The notes under the pieces were generated by a model that was not told where the DNA came from, ran no database searches, and saw only the letters and a program-made list of their open reading frames with translations. DNA of 64,000 nt from Hymenobacter gummosus (lineage in GTDB: Bacteria; Bacteroidota; Bacteroidia; Cytophagales; Hymenobacteraceae): assembly GCF_003970915.1 (NCBI RefSeq), contig NZ_RXOF01000012.1:62001-126000 (forward strand), written 5' to 3'. A program made the position numbers and the translations under genes. This document shows positions 40,778 to 49,778 of this stretch, one piece after another (the first letter of the stretch is position 1; every line of letters starts with the position of its first letter).

Positions 40778-42076
40778 ATGCTGCGCCGTTTGCCCCTTTT
40801 GTTCTGGCTGTTTGCCGCCGCGCTGGTACTGCTGCGCCTGGGCTTGCTCTGGCACAACAACCCCAGCCTGGAGTGGAACTGGGACGAGGTGCGCAACGCG
40901 CGCATTGCCGAAAACCTGCTGCAGGGCCGCGGCTACGTGAGCTTCGACGCCGTGCGCCGGCAGCTGCGCCCCGACGCCTTTCACGCCAGCTTTCCGGTGT
41001 GGGTGTACGCGGGCTGGTTTCGGCTGGGGCTGCCGCGGCACTACTTCACGGCCGCGGTGTACCTGCTCACGGCCCTGGGCGGGGTGGCGACGGCGCTGTA
41101 CGCCCAGCGCACCCTGCGCTGGTACGGGCTGCCCGCGCGGCTGGCCTGGGCCGGTGGCCTGCTGCTGACCCTGTACCCCTCGGTGCTCTGGTACATCGGG
41201 GCCTGGTTCTGGTACGAAAACCTCTGCCTGCCCGCCCTGGTGTGGGCCACCTACCAGCTGCTGCGCCTCTACGAGGGCCGCCCGCTGCCCTGGCCCAAAG
41301 CCCTGCTGTTGGCCGCGGTGGTTACCGTTTCCTGCCTGCTGCGCGGCTACCTGCTGGCGGTGTACGGGCTGATGTTCGGCTGGCTGCTGTGGCAAAATCT
41401 TCGGTCAGGCGCGGCGGGCCGGGGCGTCGTGTGGCGCCCGGCCCTGCTTACGCTGCTGCTGACGGTAACTCTGCACCTGCCCATCCTCGTCAAGAACCAC
41501 CGCCTGTTCGGGGCCTACATCCTGAGCACCCAGGCCGGCTTCGAGCTGCTGCAGGGCCACAACGACGTGACGCGCGGCCGGTTTATGTTCGACTGGGACG
41601 AGGCCGACAAGCCCTTCGGCGGCTGGGTGCAGCGGCAGATTCCCGAGCTGCCCCAGCTGAATCAGTACGAGGAAAGCCAGGCCCGCGCCCGGCTGGCCCG
41701 CCGCTGGATAGCCGCGCACCCAGCCGCCGAGCTGCGCCTGCTGGGCCGCAAGCTGCTGGCCTTTTTCAGCCCCGAAAACTTCGTGGCCAACGACTTCCAC
41801 ACCCGCTACCACCCGCTTACGGCCCTGGGGCACCTGGCCTTTCTGCTCAGCCTCGGGGCCACGGCCCTGCGCTGGCGCGGCCTGCGCTTCCGCCGCCCCG
41901 ACGCGCTGCTGCTGCTGCCCGCCGCCGTGGTGCTGCTGCTGAGCCTGGTATTCTTCGTGGGCTACCGCTGGCGCCTGTTTGCCGAGCCCGCCTTCGTGCT
42001 CATCCCCTTGCTGACGTGGTGGCGGCTGCGCCGGGCGCGGTCCGGGGTTGTTAATTCGGCCGCCGACCGGGAGTAA
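40778..42076 (+). CDS. GT39/ArnT-like multi-pass membrane protein
   Basis: 432 residues with about nine hydrophobic helices. The first loop has EWNWDEVRNARIAENLLQG, the Asp-Glu motif of dolichyl-phosphate-mannose-type transferases. NHRLFGAYILSTQAGFELLQGHNDV later is typical of this group in Bacteroidota. The target glycan or protein is unknown. A TACCTTAG element at 40765-40772 lies only 5 bases before the ATG; a leaderless start is possible. A GTG two codons upstream is the alternative start. Confidence 0.78.
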   Translation: MLRRLPLLFWLFAAALVLLRLGLLWHNNPSLEWNWDEVRNARIAENLLQGRGYVSFDAVRRQLRPDAFHASFPVWVYAGWFRLGLPRHYFTAAVYLLTALGGVATALYAQRTLRWYGLPARLAWAGGLLLTLYPSVLWYIGAWFWYENLCLPALVWATYQLLRLYEGRPLPWPKALLLAAVVTVSCLLRGYLLAVYGLMFGWLLWQNLRSGAAGRGVVWRPALLTLLLTVTLHLPILVKNHRLFGAYILSTQAGFELLQGHNDVTRGRFMFDWDEADKPFGGWVQRQIPELPQLNQYEESQARARLARRWIAAHPAAELRLLGRKLLAFFSPENFVANDFHTRYHPLTALGHLAFLLSLGATALRWRGLRFRRPDALLLLPAAVVLLLSLVFFVGYRWRLFAEPAFVLIPLLTWWRLRRARSGVVNSAADRE

Positions 42077-42122
42077 AAAGCTACCGGCGGCCCGGGCCGG
42101 AATGGCCCAGACCGCCGGTAGC
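42075..42122. terminator. Hairpin between convergent genes
   Basis: Arms GCTACCGGCGG (42080-42090) and CCGCCGGTAGC (42112-42122) enclose a smaller GGGCC/GGCCC hairpin. The A-run at 42075-42079 gives a T-tract for minus-strand transcripts, so it best terminates the gene at 42142-42618. Confidence 0.7.
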
Positions 42123-42141
42123 GGGCGGAGGCGGTAAAAGC

Positions 42142-42618
42142 TTAGCGGCGCGTGGCGGGAGTGGCGGGCTTGAGCGTCACGGCCACGCCGTTTTCCTGGC
42201 GGGGCTGGCTCACCACTACCACTTGCTCCTCGTAGCCCTCGTAGCCGATGGTCAGGCTGACCGCAGCGTTGCTGGGCAGGGTGAGCAGAAAGTCGCCCTG
42301 GGCATTGGTGACGGTGAACTGCTGGCGCGTGGCCGTCAGCCACACCGTGGCGCCGGGCAGCGGCATGCCATCGGGGCCCGTTACCCAGCCGGCCAGCTTC
42401 ACGGCGCGGTGCTCGTGGAAGATGTCGGTGGTGGGCGCCACCAGCACCGGCTTCAGGCGGGTGGTGCGGGCCGCACTGACGCGCACCGCCGTCGGCCGGG
42501 CCGTGGCGGGCTTGGCCGATTGCTTGGCCGGTACGCCCGTGCTGCCCAGGGCCAGGGGCGCCGAAGTCAGCGAAGCAAGCAGAGCAACAACGGAAGCAAG
42601 GGAGCGGAGCGAGAACAT
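42142..42618 (-). CDS. Secreted CarboxypepD_reg-like domain protein
   Basis: 158 residues. A signal peptide (about 1-25) and a basic Ala/Lys/Pro linker precede one carboxypeptidase-regulatory-like beta sandwich (about 74-150: KLAGWVTGPDGMPLPGATVWL, TNAQGDFLLTLP, IGYEGYEEQVVVV). Such domains usually head TonB-dependent receptors; here it stands alone. The 231 bases upstream to the next gene hold no recognisable feature. Confidence 0.8.
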   Translation of the reverse strand: MFSLRSLASVVALLASLTSAPLALGSTGVPAKQSAKPATARPTAVRVSAARTTRLKPVLVAPTTDIFHEHRAVKLAGWVTGPDGMPLPGATVWLTATRQQFTVTNAQGDFLLTLPSNAAVSLTIGYEGYEEQVVVVSQPRQENGVAVTLKPATPATRR

Positions 42619-42849
42619 GGCGGCGGGCGTAAGGTGTGGAAAAGACGGCTGGACTGTCAGCGGCTTGCGTGGTGGCCGGTTGATATGACAAACGTACTTC
42701 TACCCACTAGCTCCGCGCCGAATAATTATCCCAGAATGGGAAAAACCCAAACGAATACCTCGTTATGCTGTGTCAAATTGAGACAGAGTTCGATGACTAG
42801 GGCTGCTAACCCGGTGAACGAAGCCCGGCGCTGTGCCAGCGGCCGCGGC

Positions 42850-45120
42850 TCAGGCCACCGGCGCCGCCAGCTCGGCCGGCAGCGACGCCAGCACCCGCTG
42901 CACCAGCTGCGCCAGGGCGGCCGCCGTGCTGCGCACCCGGGCCGTATTGATGGGCGGCGCATCGGGGCGGCCCAGTACCTCCAGCTCGGCCACCAGCGGC
43001 GTGGCCTCGCGGATGCCCAGCGTATTCAGGTTGGGCTTGAGGTGGTGAGCCAGGCGGCCCAGCTCGGGCCAGTTATCGGCTTCGACGGCCTGCTGCAGCT
43101 CGGCCAGGGTAGGGGGCACGTTGGTGAGGAAGGAGCGCAGAATGCGGTGCACAAACTCGGTACGGCCGCGGGCCATCTGGCGCAGGGCCGTCAAATCGTA
43201 GGCCGGGGGCGCCAGCAGGGCCGCCAGCTTGCCGTACAGCTCGGCCTCGTCGAAGGGCTTGGCCACGCAGTCGTTCATGCCGGCGGCCAGGTACTGCTCG
43301 GTATCCGACTGGAACGCGTTGGCCGTCAGGGCCAGAATGGGTACGTTGGCCAGCCGCGGCTCAGGCAGGGCGCGGATGGCCGATGTCACCTCCAGCCCGC
43401 TCATGCCCGGCATCTGAATGTCCATCAGCACCACGTCGTAGCGCTGCCGGGCGGCCTGGGCCAGGCCGGCGGGGCCGTCGTGGGCTTCGTCGAGCGCCAC
43501 GCCCCACTCCTCCAGCAGCAAGCGGGCCACCACGCGGTTGATTTCGTTGTCCTCCACCAGCAGCATGCGCTTGCCGCGCAGCTGGCCAGTGTCGTAGGTG
43601 CTGGCGGCGTTTTCGGGCGGGGGCGCCACGGCCAGGGAGCGGGGCAGCGTCACGGTGAAGGCGAAGGTGCTGCCCTTGCCCAGCTCGCTTTCCACGGTGA
43701 GGTGGCCGCCCATCTGCTCGGCCAGGGCCCGCGAAATGCTGAGGCCCAGGCCGGTGCCGCCAAAGTTGCGGGCCGTGTCGGCGTAAGCCTGGGTAAAGGA
43801 GTCGAAGATGCGGGCGAGCTTGTCGGGGGCAATGCCCACGCCCGAGTCCTGAAAGCGGAACTCGATGGTGAGCGTCTCGTCGGTTTCGGCCAGCAGGTAG
43901 CCGCCGGCCACGATGCGGCCACCCGGGGGCGTGAACTTCACCGCGTTGCTGAGCAGATTCAGCGTAATCTGGTTGATGCGGTGCGCGTCGCCGATAACCC
44001 AGGGGTAGGGGCAGGACTCGTGCAGGCGGGTGCCCTCGAAGGTAATGCCCTTCTCCTGGGCCTGCAGAATCAGCGGCTGCGCGGCCTGGAACATCGTCTC
44101 ACAGATGTTGAACGGCTCCTGGGCCAGCTCCAGCTTGCCGGAGTTGATTTTGGCCATGTCCAGCACGTCGTTGATGACGCCTAGCAAGTGCTGCCCCGAG
44201 GAACGAATGATGCCCAGCAGCTCGCGCTGCTGCCGGTCGAGCTGGGTTTTGGCCAGCTGCGCGGCAATGCCCAGCACCCCGTTGAGCGGCGTGCGGATTT
44301 CGTGGCTCATGTTGGCCAGGAAATTCTCGCGCGCCCGCGCCGCCGCCGTGGCGGCCTCGGTGGCCCGCTTCAAATCCGTCACGTCGGTGCTCACGCCCAG
44401 CACGTGCGCCGCGCCGTCTGGCTGCCACACCAGGGGCCGTTTCACGGTATGCAGGCAGCGCCGCTCCCCGTTGGGCAGGGTCATCTCGTCTTCGATGATA
44501 AGCTGCTGGCCCGTTTGCAGCACCTGGGCGTCGGCCGCGTCGTAGGCGGCCATCTGTTGGGCCTGCTCGGCGGCCAGCTCGGGCGTGGGCGTGACGCTGC
44601 TCAGCCACTCGCCCAAATCACGGGTAGCCTGGTTCTGAAACAGGTAGTTGCCAGCCGCGTCGCGCACGTACACCAGAATAGGGGCCGTATCGAGCACCTG
44701 CCGGGTGAAAGCCTGCTGCGACGCCAGCTCCTGCTGGGCCTGCACCCGCTCGGTTACCTCCACCAGGTACAGGTTCACGTACTGCTCCGCGGGGAAGGGC
44801 ACCACGCAGGTATTGAAATACCGCTGGCCAATGCGCAGCTCGTGCCGGGCTTCGAGGCCGCTGAGCAAGGCCTGCCGTACCCAGCCGTACACGGTTTCAC
44901 GCGCGGCGGCCTGGTCTTCGAGGGGTAGCTCGGCGGCTAGTTTATCGGCGGCGGGGTTGGCAAACAGCCGCTCTTCATTCGGGCCGAGGCGGTAAATCGG
45001 GTTCGGATTCTGGACCGGAATCCGGGCCAGCATCTGCTGCTCGGCCAGCGCCGCGCGCAGCTGCTGGATTTCGGCGTGGGCGGCAGCCAGGTTGTCGGGC
45101 AGGGCGGCGGAGGGCTCCAT
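42850..45120 (-). CDS. Hybrid sensor histidine kinase with receiver and HPt domains
   Basis: 756 residues and no transmembrane segment, so a cytosolic sensor. Two PAS domains (about 25-130 and 140-260) are followed by the phosphoacceptor helix (FLANMSHEIRTPLNGVLG). An HATPase domain comes next (LLSNAVKFTPPGG, DSGVGIAPDKLARIFDSF, GTGLGLSISRAL), then a receiver domain (MLLVEDNEINRVVA, DVVLMDIQMPGMSG) and a C-terminal HPt domain (RLAHHLKPNLNTLG). This is a complete His-Asp-His phosphorelay in one protein. The final output regulator is not obvious. It lies downstream of the regulator and kinase at 45430 and 45953 on the same strand. The start was set at the Met beginning MEPSAALPDN. Confidence 0.92.
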   Translation of the reverse strand: MEPSAALPDNLAAAHAEIQQLRAALAEQQMLARIPVQNPNPIYRLGPNEERLFANPAADKLAAELPLEDQAAARETVYGWVRQALLSGLEARHELRIGQRYFNTCVVPFPAEQYVNLYLVEVTERVQAQQELASQQAFTRQVLDTAPILVYVRDAAGNYLFQNQATRDLGEWLSSVTPTPELAAEQAQQMAAYDAADAQVLQTGQQLIIEDEMTLPNGERRCLHTVKRPLVWQPDGAAHVLGVSTDVTDLKRATEAATAAARARENFLANMSHEIRTPLNGVLGIAAQLAKTQLDRQQRELLGIIRSSGQHLLGVINDVLDMAKINSGKLELAQEPFNICETMFQAAQPLILQAQEKGITFEGTRLHESCPYPWVIGDAHRINQITLNLLSNAVKFTPPGGRIVAGGYLLAETDETLTIEFRFQDSGVGIAPDKLARIFDSFTQAYADTARNFGGTGLGLSISRALAEQMGGHLTVESELGKGSTFAFTVTLPRSLAVAPPPENAASTYDTGQLRGKRMLLVEDNEINRVVARLLLEEWGVALDEAHDGPAGLAQAARQRYDVVLMDIQMPGMSGLEVTSAIRALPEPRLANVPILALTANAFQSDTEQYLAAGMNDCVAKPFDEAELYGKLAALLAPPAYDLTALRQMARGRTEFVHRILRSFLTNVPPTLAELQQAVEADNWPELGRLAHHLKPNLNTLGIREATPLVAELEVLGRPDAPPINTARVRSTAAALAQLVQRVLASLPAELAAPVA

Positions 45121-45429
45121 AGCGGCGAAAAAGAGAAGTAAGCCAGTCCGCCCGCGGCGCGGGTAGCTGGGCCATTGCAAAGGTGGCACTTTTGGCGGCT
45201 CTGGCGCAAGCCGGCACGGGCTAACCGCCGTCCGGGGCGGGCGTAGATGCCCGAAGCCCAAGCGGCTGAACGATAGGGCAATGCCTTTGTCTGGAGCCCG
45301 CGGCTGAGCTAGCGCGTAACGCGACGACCAAAGCTGCCCGACTGGTACTGAGGTGGGGGAGACACCTAAGAAGCGTGGGCCGGGGCGGTCAAACCCTGGA
45401 CCGGATTTGGCCGGGCCTGGGCGCGGCGA
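45121..45429. other. Intergenic region without recognisable feature
   Basis: About 309 bases between the hybrid kinase and the response regulator. No gene, tRNA, strong hairpin or repeat copy was seen. It presumably holds the promoter of the hybrid kinase. Confidence 0.4.
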
Positions 45430-45849
45430 CTAGCGGCCGGCGGCGCGGCCGTTGAAGTGCAGGCTCAGAATGGTGGAAAGCCGGTCGCCGGTGAGGGGCT
45501 TGCTCATGGTGCCGGCAATGGGGTATTCGCCCAGCCGGCTCATGTCTACCGAGGACATATTAATGGCCAGCACAACCAGGACGGTGGCCGCCTGAATGCT
45601 GGCCGGCAGCCCGCGAAATGCCTCCAGAAACTCCATGCCGCCCATAACGGGCATGGCCATGTCGAGCAGCACGAGCACGGGTTGCTCGGGGGTAGCCTGG
45701 GTTTGCTCGCGCAGCAGGGCCAGGGCCTCCTCGCCGTCGTGCGCCGTGAGGTAGGTGTCGGTCAGGCGCAGGGGATACAACGCCGCCTCGTTCAGAAAAT
45801 TGGTCGATGGATCATCGTCCACCAATAAAATAGAGGCGAGCTGGTGCAT
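45430..45849 (-). CDS. Single-domain response regulator
   Basis: 139 residues, only a receiver domain. The acidic pocket is VDDDPSTN, the phosphoacceptor Asp is in VLLDMAMPVMGG, and the conserved lysine is in MSKPL. There is no output domain, as in CheY-like phosphate shuttles. It starts 103 bases after the kinase at 45953 and is probably in its operon. The Met in MHQLASILLVDD is the chosen start. Confidence 0.88.
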   Translation of the reverse strand: MHQLASILLVDDDPSTNFLNEAALYPLRLTDTYLTAHDGEEALALLREQTQATPEQPVLVLLDMAMPVMGGMEFLEAFRGLPASIQAATVLVVLAINMSSVDMSRLGEYPIAGTMSKPLTGDRLSTILSLHFNGRAAGR

Positions 45850-45952
45850 AGATTGGGCAACGGTAGGGGGCGAAAATACGCACAAGTAGCGACTCCGACG
45901 GAAACCAGGCTTGAAGACCCCGAACCGCGCCCGCTGTGCCCCAACAACGGGG

Positions 45953-48052
45953 TTAGTTGCTGGGCAGGCGCTGGGGCAGCACGGCCCGGAAGGTGGAGCC
46001 GGCGCCCGGCTGGCTTTCCACCTCGATGCGCCCGCCGACCTTCTCGACCACCTGCTTGACCAGAAACAGCCCGATGCCGGCGCCTTCCACGTGGCGGTGC
46101 AGGCGCTGAAACATCCCAAACACCCGCTGGCGCTGCGCCTCGGTCAGGCCCAGGCCGTTGTCCTGCACTTCCAGCACGGCCGCGCCGGCGGCATCGGTGT
46201 GGCAGCGCACCTGCACGAGGGGCACCCGGTCGGGGGCGCGGTACTTGAGGGCGTTGCTAATCAGGTTGTAGACGAGGCTGCGCAGGTTTTTCTCGGCGAA
46301 AATGATGGTGTCGCAGCTGTTCTCGTCCAGCATGACCTGCCCGCCGCTCACCGCCAGCAGCGGGGCCAGGTCCAGGCGCACGTCTTCCACCAGCGGCGCC
46401 AGGGGCACCGGCGTAGCGGGCTGGTCCTGCACGTGTTGCCACTGGGTTATATCGGTCAGGTACTTGATGGTGCGCTGAAACCGTTGCACTGAGTCCTGCA
46501 TCAGCCCCAGCACCTGCTCCGTATCGGCCTCGGCCGGGGGCAGGGCCAGCTGCTGGCGCAGGGCCTGCAGCAGCCCTTCGATGTTGGTGATGGGCGCCTT
46601 CAGGTCGTGCGAGGCGGTGTAGACGAAGGTGTCCAGATCAGCGTTGATGCGGGTCAGGCGGGCGTTGGCCGCGCTCAGCTCATCGGCCAGGGCCTGCGTC
46701 TGCTGCTGGTTGGCCATGACGACTTGCCGCGCCGCCACCTGCTCGGTCACGTCGTAGGCAAACACCAGCACCCCGTCGACCCGGCCTTCGTTGTCGCGGC
46801 GGGCCTGGTAGGTGAAGGTCCAGTACATCTGCTCCAGCGGCCCGCCATCCACGCGGGCGGCGCGCAGCGGTAGCTCCTGGGCCTGGTACGGCTCCCCGGT
46901 GGCATACACCTCCGCCAGGATGCCCGGAATAGGCGAATCATGCAACTCGGGCAGGGCTTCCAGCAGCGGCCGGCCCAGCAGCGGCCGCCCCGGAAACGCC
47001 TGCTGGTAGCTGGGGTTGACGAGCTGATACACCAGCGCCGGGCCATCGAGCACGCAGATGGCGGCCGGGGCCTGCATGAAGAGCTGGTCGAGCTGCTGGC
47101 GCTGCTGCTCGGCCCGCAGCCGGGCTTCTTCCAGGGCGCGGGTCCGCTCGGCCACGCGGGCCTCCAGCTCGTCATTCTGGCGCTGCACCAGCTGGCGGGC
47201 CTGCACCTGCGGCGTCACGTCGTAGGCGAAGACGACAATGCCGTCGATGCGGCCGAGGTGGTTGCGGCGGGCCTGGTAGATGAAGTTGTAGTAGCGCTTT
47301 TCCAGCTCGGCCAGGGCCCGCCGGCCCTCGTTCTGGTGGTCGAGCTGCACCAGCATTTCGTTGGCGTAGAAGGTTTCGCCGGTCTGGTACACGCGGTCGA
47401 GCAGGCCGAAGATGGGCTGGCCGTGCAGCTCGGGCATGGCCTGGGCAATGGGCAGGCCCAGCAGCCGCCGCGGCCCCACCAGCGCCTGGTAGGCCGGGTT
47501 GACGAACTGAAACACGTGCTCCGGCCCGTCGAACACGCAAATCATGGCCGGGGCCTGGTCCAGGATGCGGTACAGCCGCTCCCGCTGCCGCAGGGCTTCG
47601 CCGTAGGCGGCCAGCTCCTGCTCCTCGCTCTGGCGCAGCGCCTGCTCCACCGCGCTGCTGGCCACGTTGCCGAGGGCCGTAAAGCTGACCAGCAGGCCAT
47701 CGGCCACCCGCCAGGCCGCCAGCTGAATGATAAACTCCTGGTCGTCGGCGCGGTGGGCGGTGCGTAGTTCGCGCGGCTCCCCGCTGAGGTAAGCGTCGCG
47801 GTGAAACGCGAAGGTGCCGTTGCTCAGGGCCTGCGGAAACTGCTGAGCGAAGGTGGTAGCCGGCCGGGCCGGCAGCCGGAGCAGCTGCTGGGCGGCCGGG
47901 TTGAGGTAGGCAAAGGCAAAGTCCGTGACTTCCCCGGCTGCATCGATGACCGGCGTGTAGTACACAATGGCCGCCAGCGACAGGTCCAGCGCAGCGGTGT
48001 AAATCGAGTCAGGAAAGCCGGGGGCGTCAGAAAGCGTCGGTCGGGCGGGCAT
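45953..48052 (-). CDS. Multi-PAS sensor histidine kinase, soluble
   Basis: 699 residues without transmembrane helices. Three PAS domains (about 15-125, 160-290 and 310-430); the second and third are alike ([26 protein letters not shown] and [27 protein letters not shown], each split by its own loop). A coiled coil precedes the phosphoacceptor [16 protein letters not shown]. The ATPase part has [32 protein letters not shown] and [14 protein letters not shown]. Its partner is probably the single-domain regulator just downstream. The signal is unknown. Confidence 0.92.
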   Translation of the reverse strand: MPARPTLSDAPGFPDSIYTAALDLSLAAIVYYTPVIDAAGEVTDFAFAYLNPAAQQLLRLPARPATTFAQQFPQALSNGTFAFHRDAYLSGEPRELRTAHRADDQEFIIQLAAWRVADGLLVSFTALGNVASSAVEQALRQSEEQELAAYGEALRQRERLYRILDQAPAMICVFDGPEHVFQFVNPAYQALVGPRRLLGLPIAQAMPELHGQPIFGLLDRVYQTGETFYANEMLVQLDHQNEGRRALAELEKRYYNFIYQARRNHLGRIDGIVVFAYDVTPQVQARQLVQRQNDELEARVAERTRALEEARLRAEQQRQQLDQLFMQAPAAICVLDGPALVYQLVNPSYQQAFPGRPLLGRPLLEALPELHDSPIPGILAEVYATGEPYQAQELPLRAARVDGGPLEQMYWTFTYQARRDNEGRVDGVLVFAYDVTEQVAARQVVMANQQQTQALADELSAANARLTRINADLDTFVYTASHDLKAPITNIEGLLQALRQQLALPPAEADTEQVLGLMQDSVQRFQRTIKYLTDITQWQHVQDQPATPVPLAPLVEDVRLDLAPLLAVSGGQVMLDENSCDTIIFAEKNLRSLVYNLISNALKYRAPDRVPLVQVRCHTDAAGAAVLEVQDNGLGLTEAQRQRVFGMFQRLHRHVEGAGIGLFLVKQVVEKVGGRIEVESQPGAGSTFRAVLPQRLPSN

Positions 48053-48203
48053 AGCGGCGGGACAAGGACACCACTGTACATGGCGGGCAACACCGCAAGT
48101 TCCTGATTCGACCCGGAATTTTACTGCAGCGGGGCAGGCCGGCGCCGCGGGCCTGCCCGGCTACGCCGGCGCGGAGCGCGTACGAGCCGCAAGTGGTACA
48201 AAG

Positions 48204-48236
48204 CAAAACAGCCACTCCGTTTTGCAACGGAGTGGC
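48204..48236 (-). terminator. Terminator of tRNA-Val(CAC)
   Basis: On the minus strand GGCCACTCCGTT/AACGGAGTGGC forms a hairpin followed by TTTT, 12 bases after the tRNA. Confidence 0.8.
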
Positions 48237-48247
48237 CGAACCAATAG

Positions 48248-48322
48248 TGGGAAGTAAAGGATTCGAACCTTCGACCTCTTGCGTGTGAAGCAAGCGCTCT
48301 AAACCAACTGAGCTAACCTCCC
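48248..48322 (-). tRNA. tRNA-Val (anticodon CAC)
   Basis: Seventy-five bases. The acceptor stem is GGGAGGT with ACTTCCC. The anticodon stem CTTGC/GCAAG encloses TTCACAC, anticodon CAC. The T arm has AAGGTTCGAATCCTT. CCA is not encoded. Confidence 0.95.
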
Positions 48323-48365
48323 GAAGAATACCGCCAGCCGGAGCGGACGCGATTCGCAAGGAAAA

Positions 48366-48396
48366 GAAAAACCACTCAGTAGCAATACTAAGTGGC
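48366..48396 (-). terminator. Terminator of tRNA-Val(TAC)
   Basis: On the minus strand CCACTTAGTA/TACTGAGTGG with a TTGC loop is followed by five T. It lies between the two tRNA genes, so each has its own end. Confidence 0.75.
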
Positions 48397-48409
48397 TGAC
48401 TTTCAGTGG

Positions 48410-48484
48410 TGGGGGATGACGGGTTCGAACCGCCGACCCTCTGCTTGTAAGGCAGATGCTCTGAACCAGCTGAGCTAATCCCCC
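48410..48484 (-). tRNA. tRNA-Val (anticodon TAC)
   Basis: Seventy-five bases. The acceptor stem is GGGGGAT with ATCCCCC. The anticodon stem TCTGC/GCAGA encloses CTTACAA, anticodon TAC. The T arm has CGGTTCGAACCCG. Confidence 0.95.
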
Positions 48485-48762
48485 GGCTACATCCGGGGCA
48501 GCTACCCCGTTTGTGGATGCAAATATGGCAGGTGTTTTTAGAAAACACAATACCACCTTCGCAATTCCAGGCAAGTTTTAGCTGAATGCTACGGCAACGT
48601 TTTCAGAATCAAGGCTAAAAAATACGGGTAAAACCGAAAAACAGAAGGCGCGGCCAGAAGCAGGGCGGCACCAAATAAACGCGCCGCATCAACATTTAGC
48701 GGTTGGGCTTCGTTGTAGGCAGCGTTGCCGCTTCCTTCCTCCTTTTCCAAACACCTACTACC

Positions 48763-49671
48763 ATGCAGCCCGAAGAAGTATTCAGCCAGTATTCCGAAGC
48801 CGAAAAGACGGCTTACCTCAGTGTCATTGCCAGCGTGGCTACGGCCGACCGGCAAGCCTCGCAGGCCGAAGGCGAGTTTTTGAGCCAGATGGCTCAGGTA
48901 ATGGGCCTCTCACCCCAGGGCATTCAGCAGGTGCAGCACGCTGCGCAGGACGCCTCCAACGAAAGCATCAAAGCCAACCTCGACCAGCTGAAGGGCAGCA
49001 ACCTGCGCTACTCCCTGGTGACGGACCTGGTCAGCTTTGCCCGGGCCGACGGTAGCTACGCCAACGACGAGGAAGCTATGGTCAACAAGATTTCGCAGTA
49101 TTTGGGCGTCAATCAGCAGCAGGTGCAAACCATCGAGAACGTGGTGCACCAGACCCAGCAGGCCCACGCCCAACAGCCCGACGAAGCCCCGCAGGGCCTC
49201 ATGGACTCGCTCGGCGACAAGCTGCGTTCGGTGGGTATTCCGCCGCAGGCGGCCCTGGGCGGCTTGCTGGCCGTAGCCGCACCTATCGTGCTATCGAAGA
49301 TTATGGGGCGCGGCAATAGCCCGGCCGGTTACGGCGGGGGCATGTCGTCCGGCATGGGTGGCCTCGGTGGCATCCTGGGCGGCGGCGGTATGTCTTCGGG
49401 CATGGGCGGCCTGGGTGGCCTGCTCGGCGGCGTGCTCAGCAGCGGTGTGCTCGGCGGCATGATGGGCGGCGGGGGCGGCCTCGGTAATTACGGCCGGCAG
49501 CCAGCCGGCTACGGCGTGCCCGGCGGCGGCCTCGGCGGCCTCATGAACGTGCTCGGCGGCCTCGGCGGCAACGCGCAGATGGGCCCGCGCAGCACCGGCG
49601 GCGGCGGCCTCGGCGGGCTGATGGGCGGCGGCCTGGGTGGCTTGCTCGGCGGCTTGCTGGGCGGACGCTAA
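48763..49671 (+). CDS. TerB-like protein with glycine-rich C-terminal tail
   Basis: 302 residues. The N-terminal TerB-like helical domain (about 1-145) has YLSVIASVATADRQASQAE and SFARADGSYANDEEAMVNKI, the two acidic helices of the fold. After a linker and a hydrophobic segment (AALGGLLAVAAPIVLSKIMG) the last 110 residues are Gly/Leu/Met-rich near-repeats (GMGGLGGILGGGG, GGGLGGLMGGGLGG). TerB proteins respond to stress and may bind divalent metals. The tail's role is unknown. The start at 48763 excludes an unlikely hydrophobic upstream extension. Confidence 0.75.
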   Translation: MQPEEVFSQYSEAEKTAYLSVIASVATADRQASQAEGEFLSQMAQVMGLSPQGIQQVQHAAQDASNESIKANLDQLKGSNLRYSLVTDLVSFARADGSYANDEEAMVNKISQYLGVNQQQVQTIENVVHQTQQAHAQQPDEAPQGLMDSLGDKLRSVGIPPQAALGGLLAVAAPIVLSKIMGRGNSPAGYGGGMSSGMGGLGGILGGGGMSSGMGGLGGLLGGVLSSGVLGGMMGGGGGLGNYGRQPAGYGVPGGGLGGLMNVLGGLGGNAQMGPRSTGGGGLGGLMGGGLGGLLGGLLGGR

Positions 49672-49694
49672 GGTCACAACATGATGAAAGCAGC

Positions 49695-49729
49695 ACCGGC
49701 TGGCCCCATCGGGGCCAGCCGGTTTTTTT
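49695..49729 (+). terminator. Rho-independent terminator
   Basis: ACCGGCTGGCCCC-ATC-GGGGCCAGCCGGT is a perfect hairpin followed by six T, after the TerB-like gene. Confidence 0.92.
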
Positions 49730-49778
49730 ATGCTGGGCGGAGTGTGCATCTTGGCGTATTCATCCATTCTGTATCCGC

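Noticed and set aside
42223-44184. A 653-codon plus-strand frame across the hybrid kinase and the CarboxypepD_reg-like gene
   Set aside because: It runs antisense to two clear genes and their gap and shows only shadow composition.
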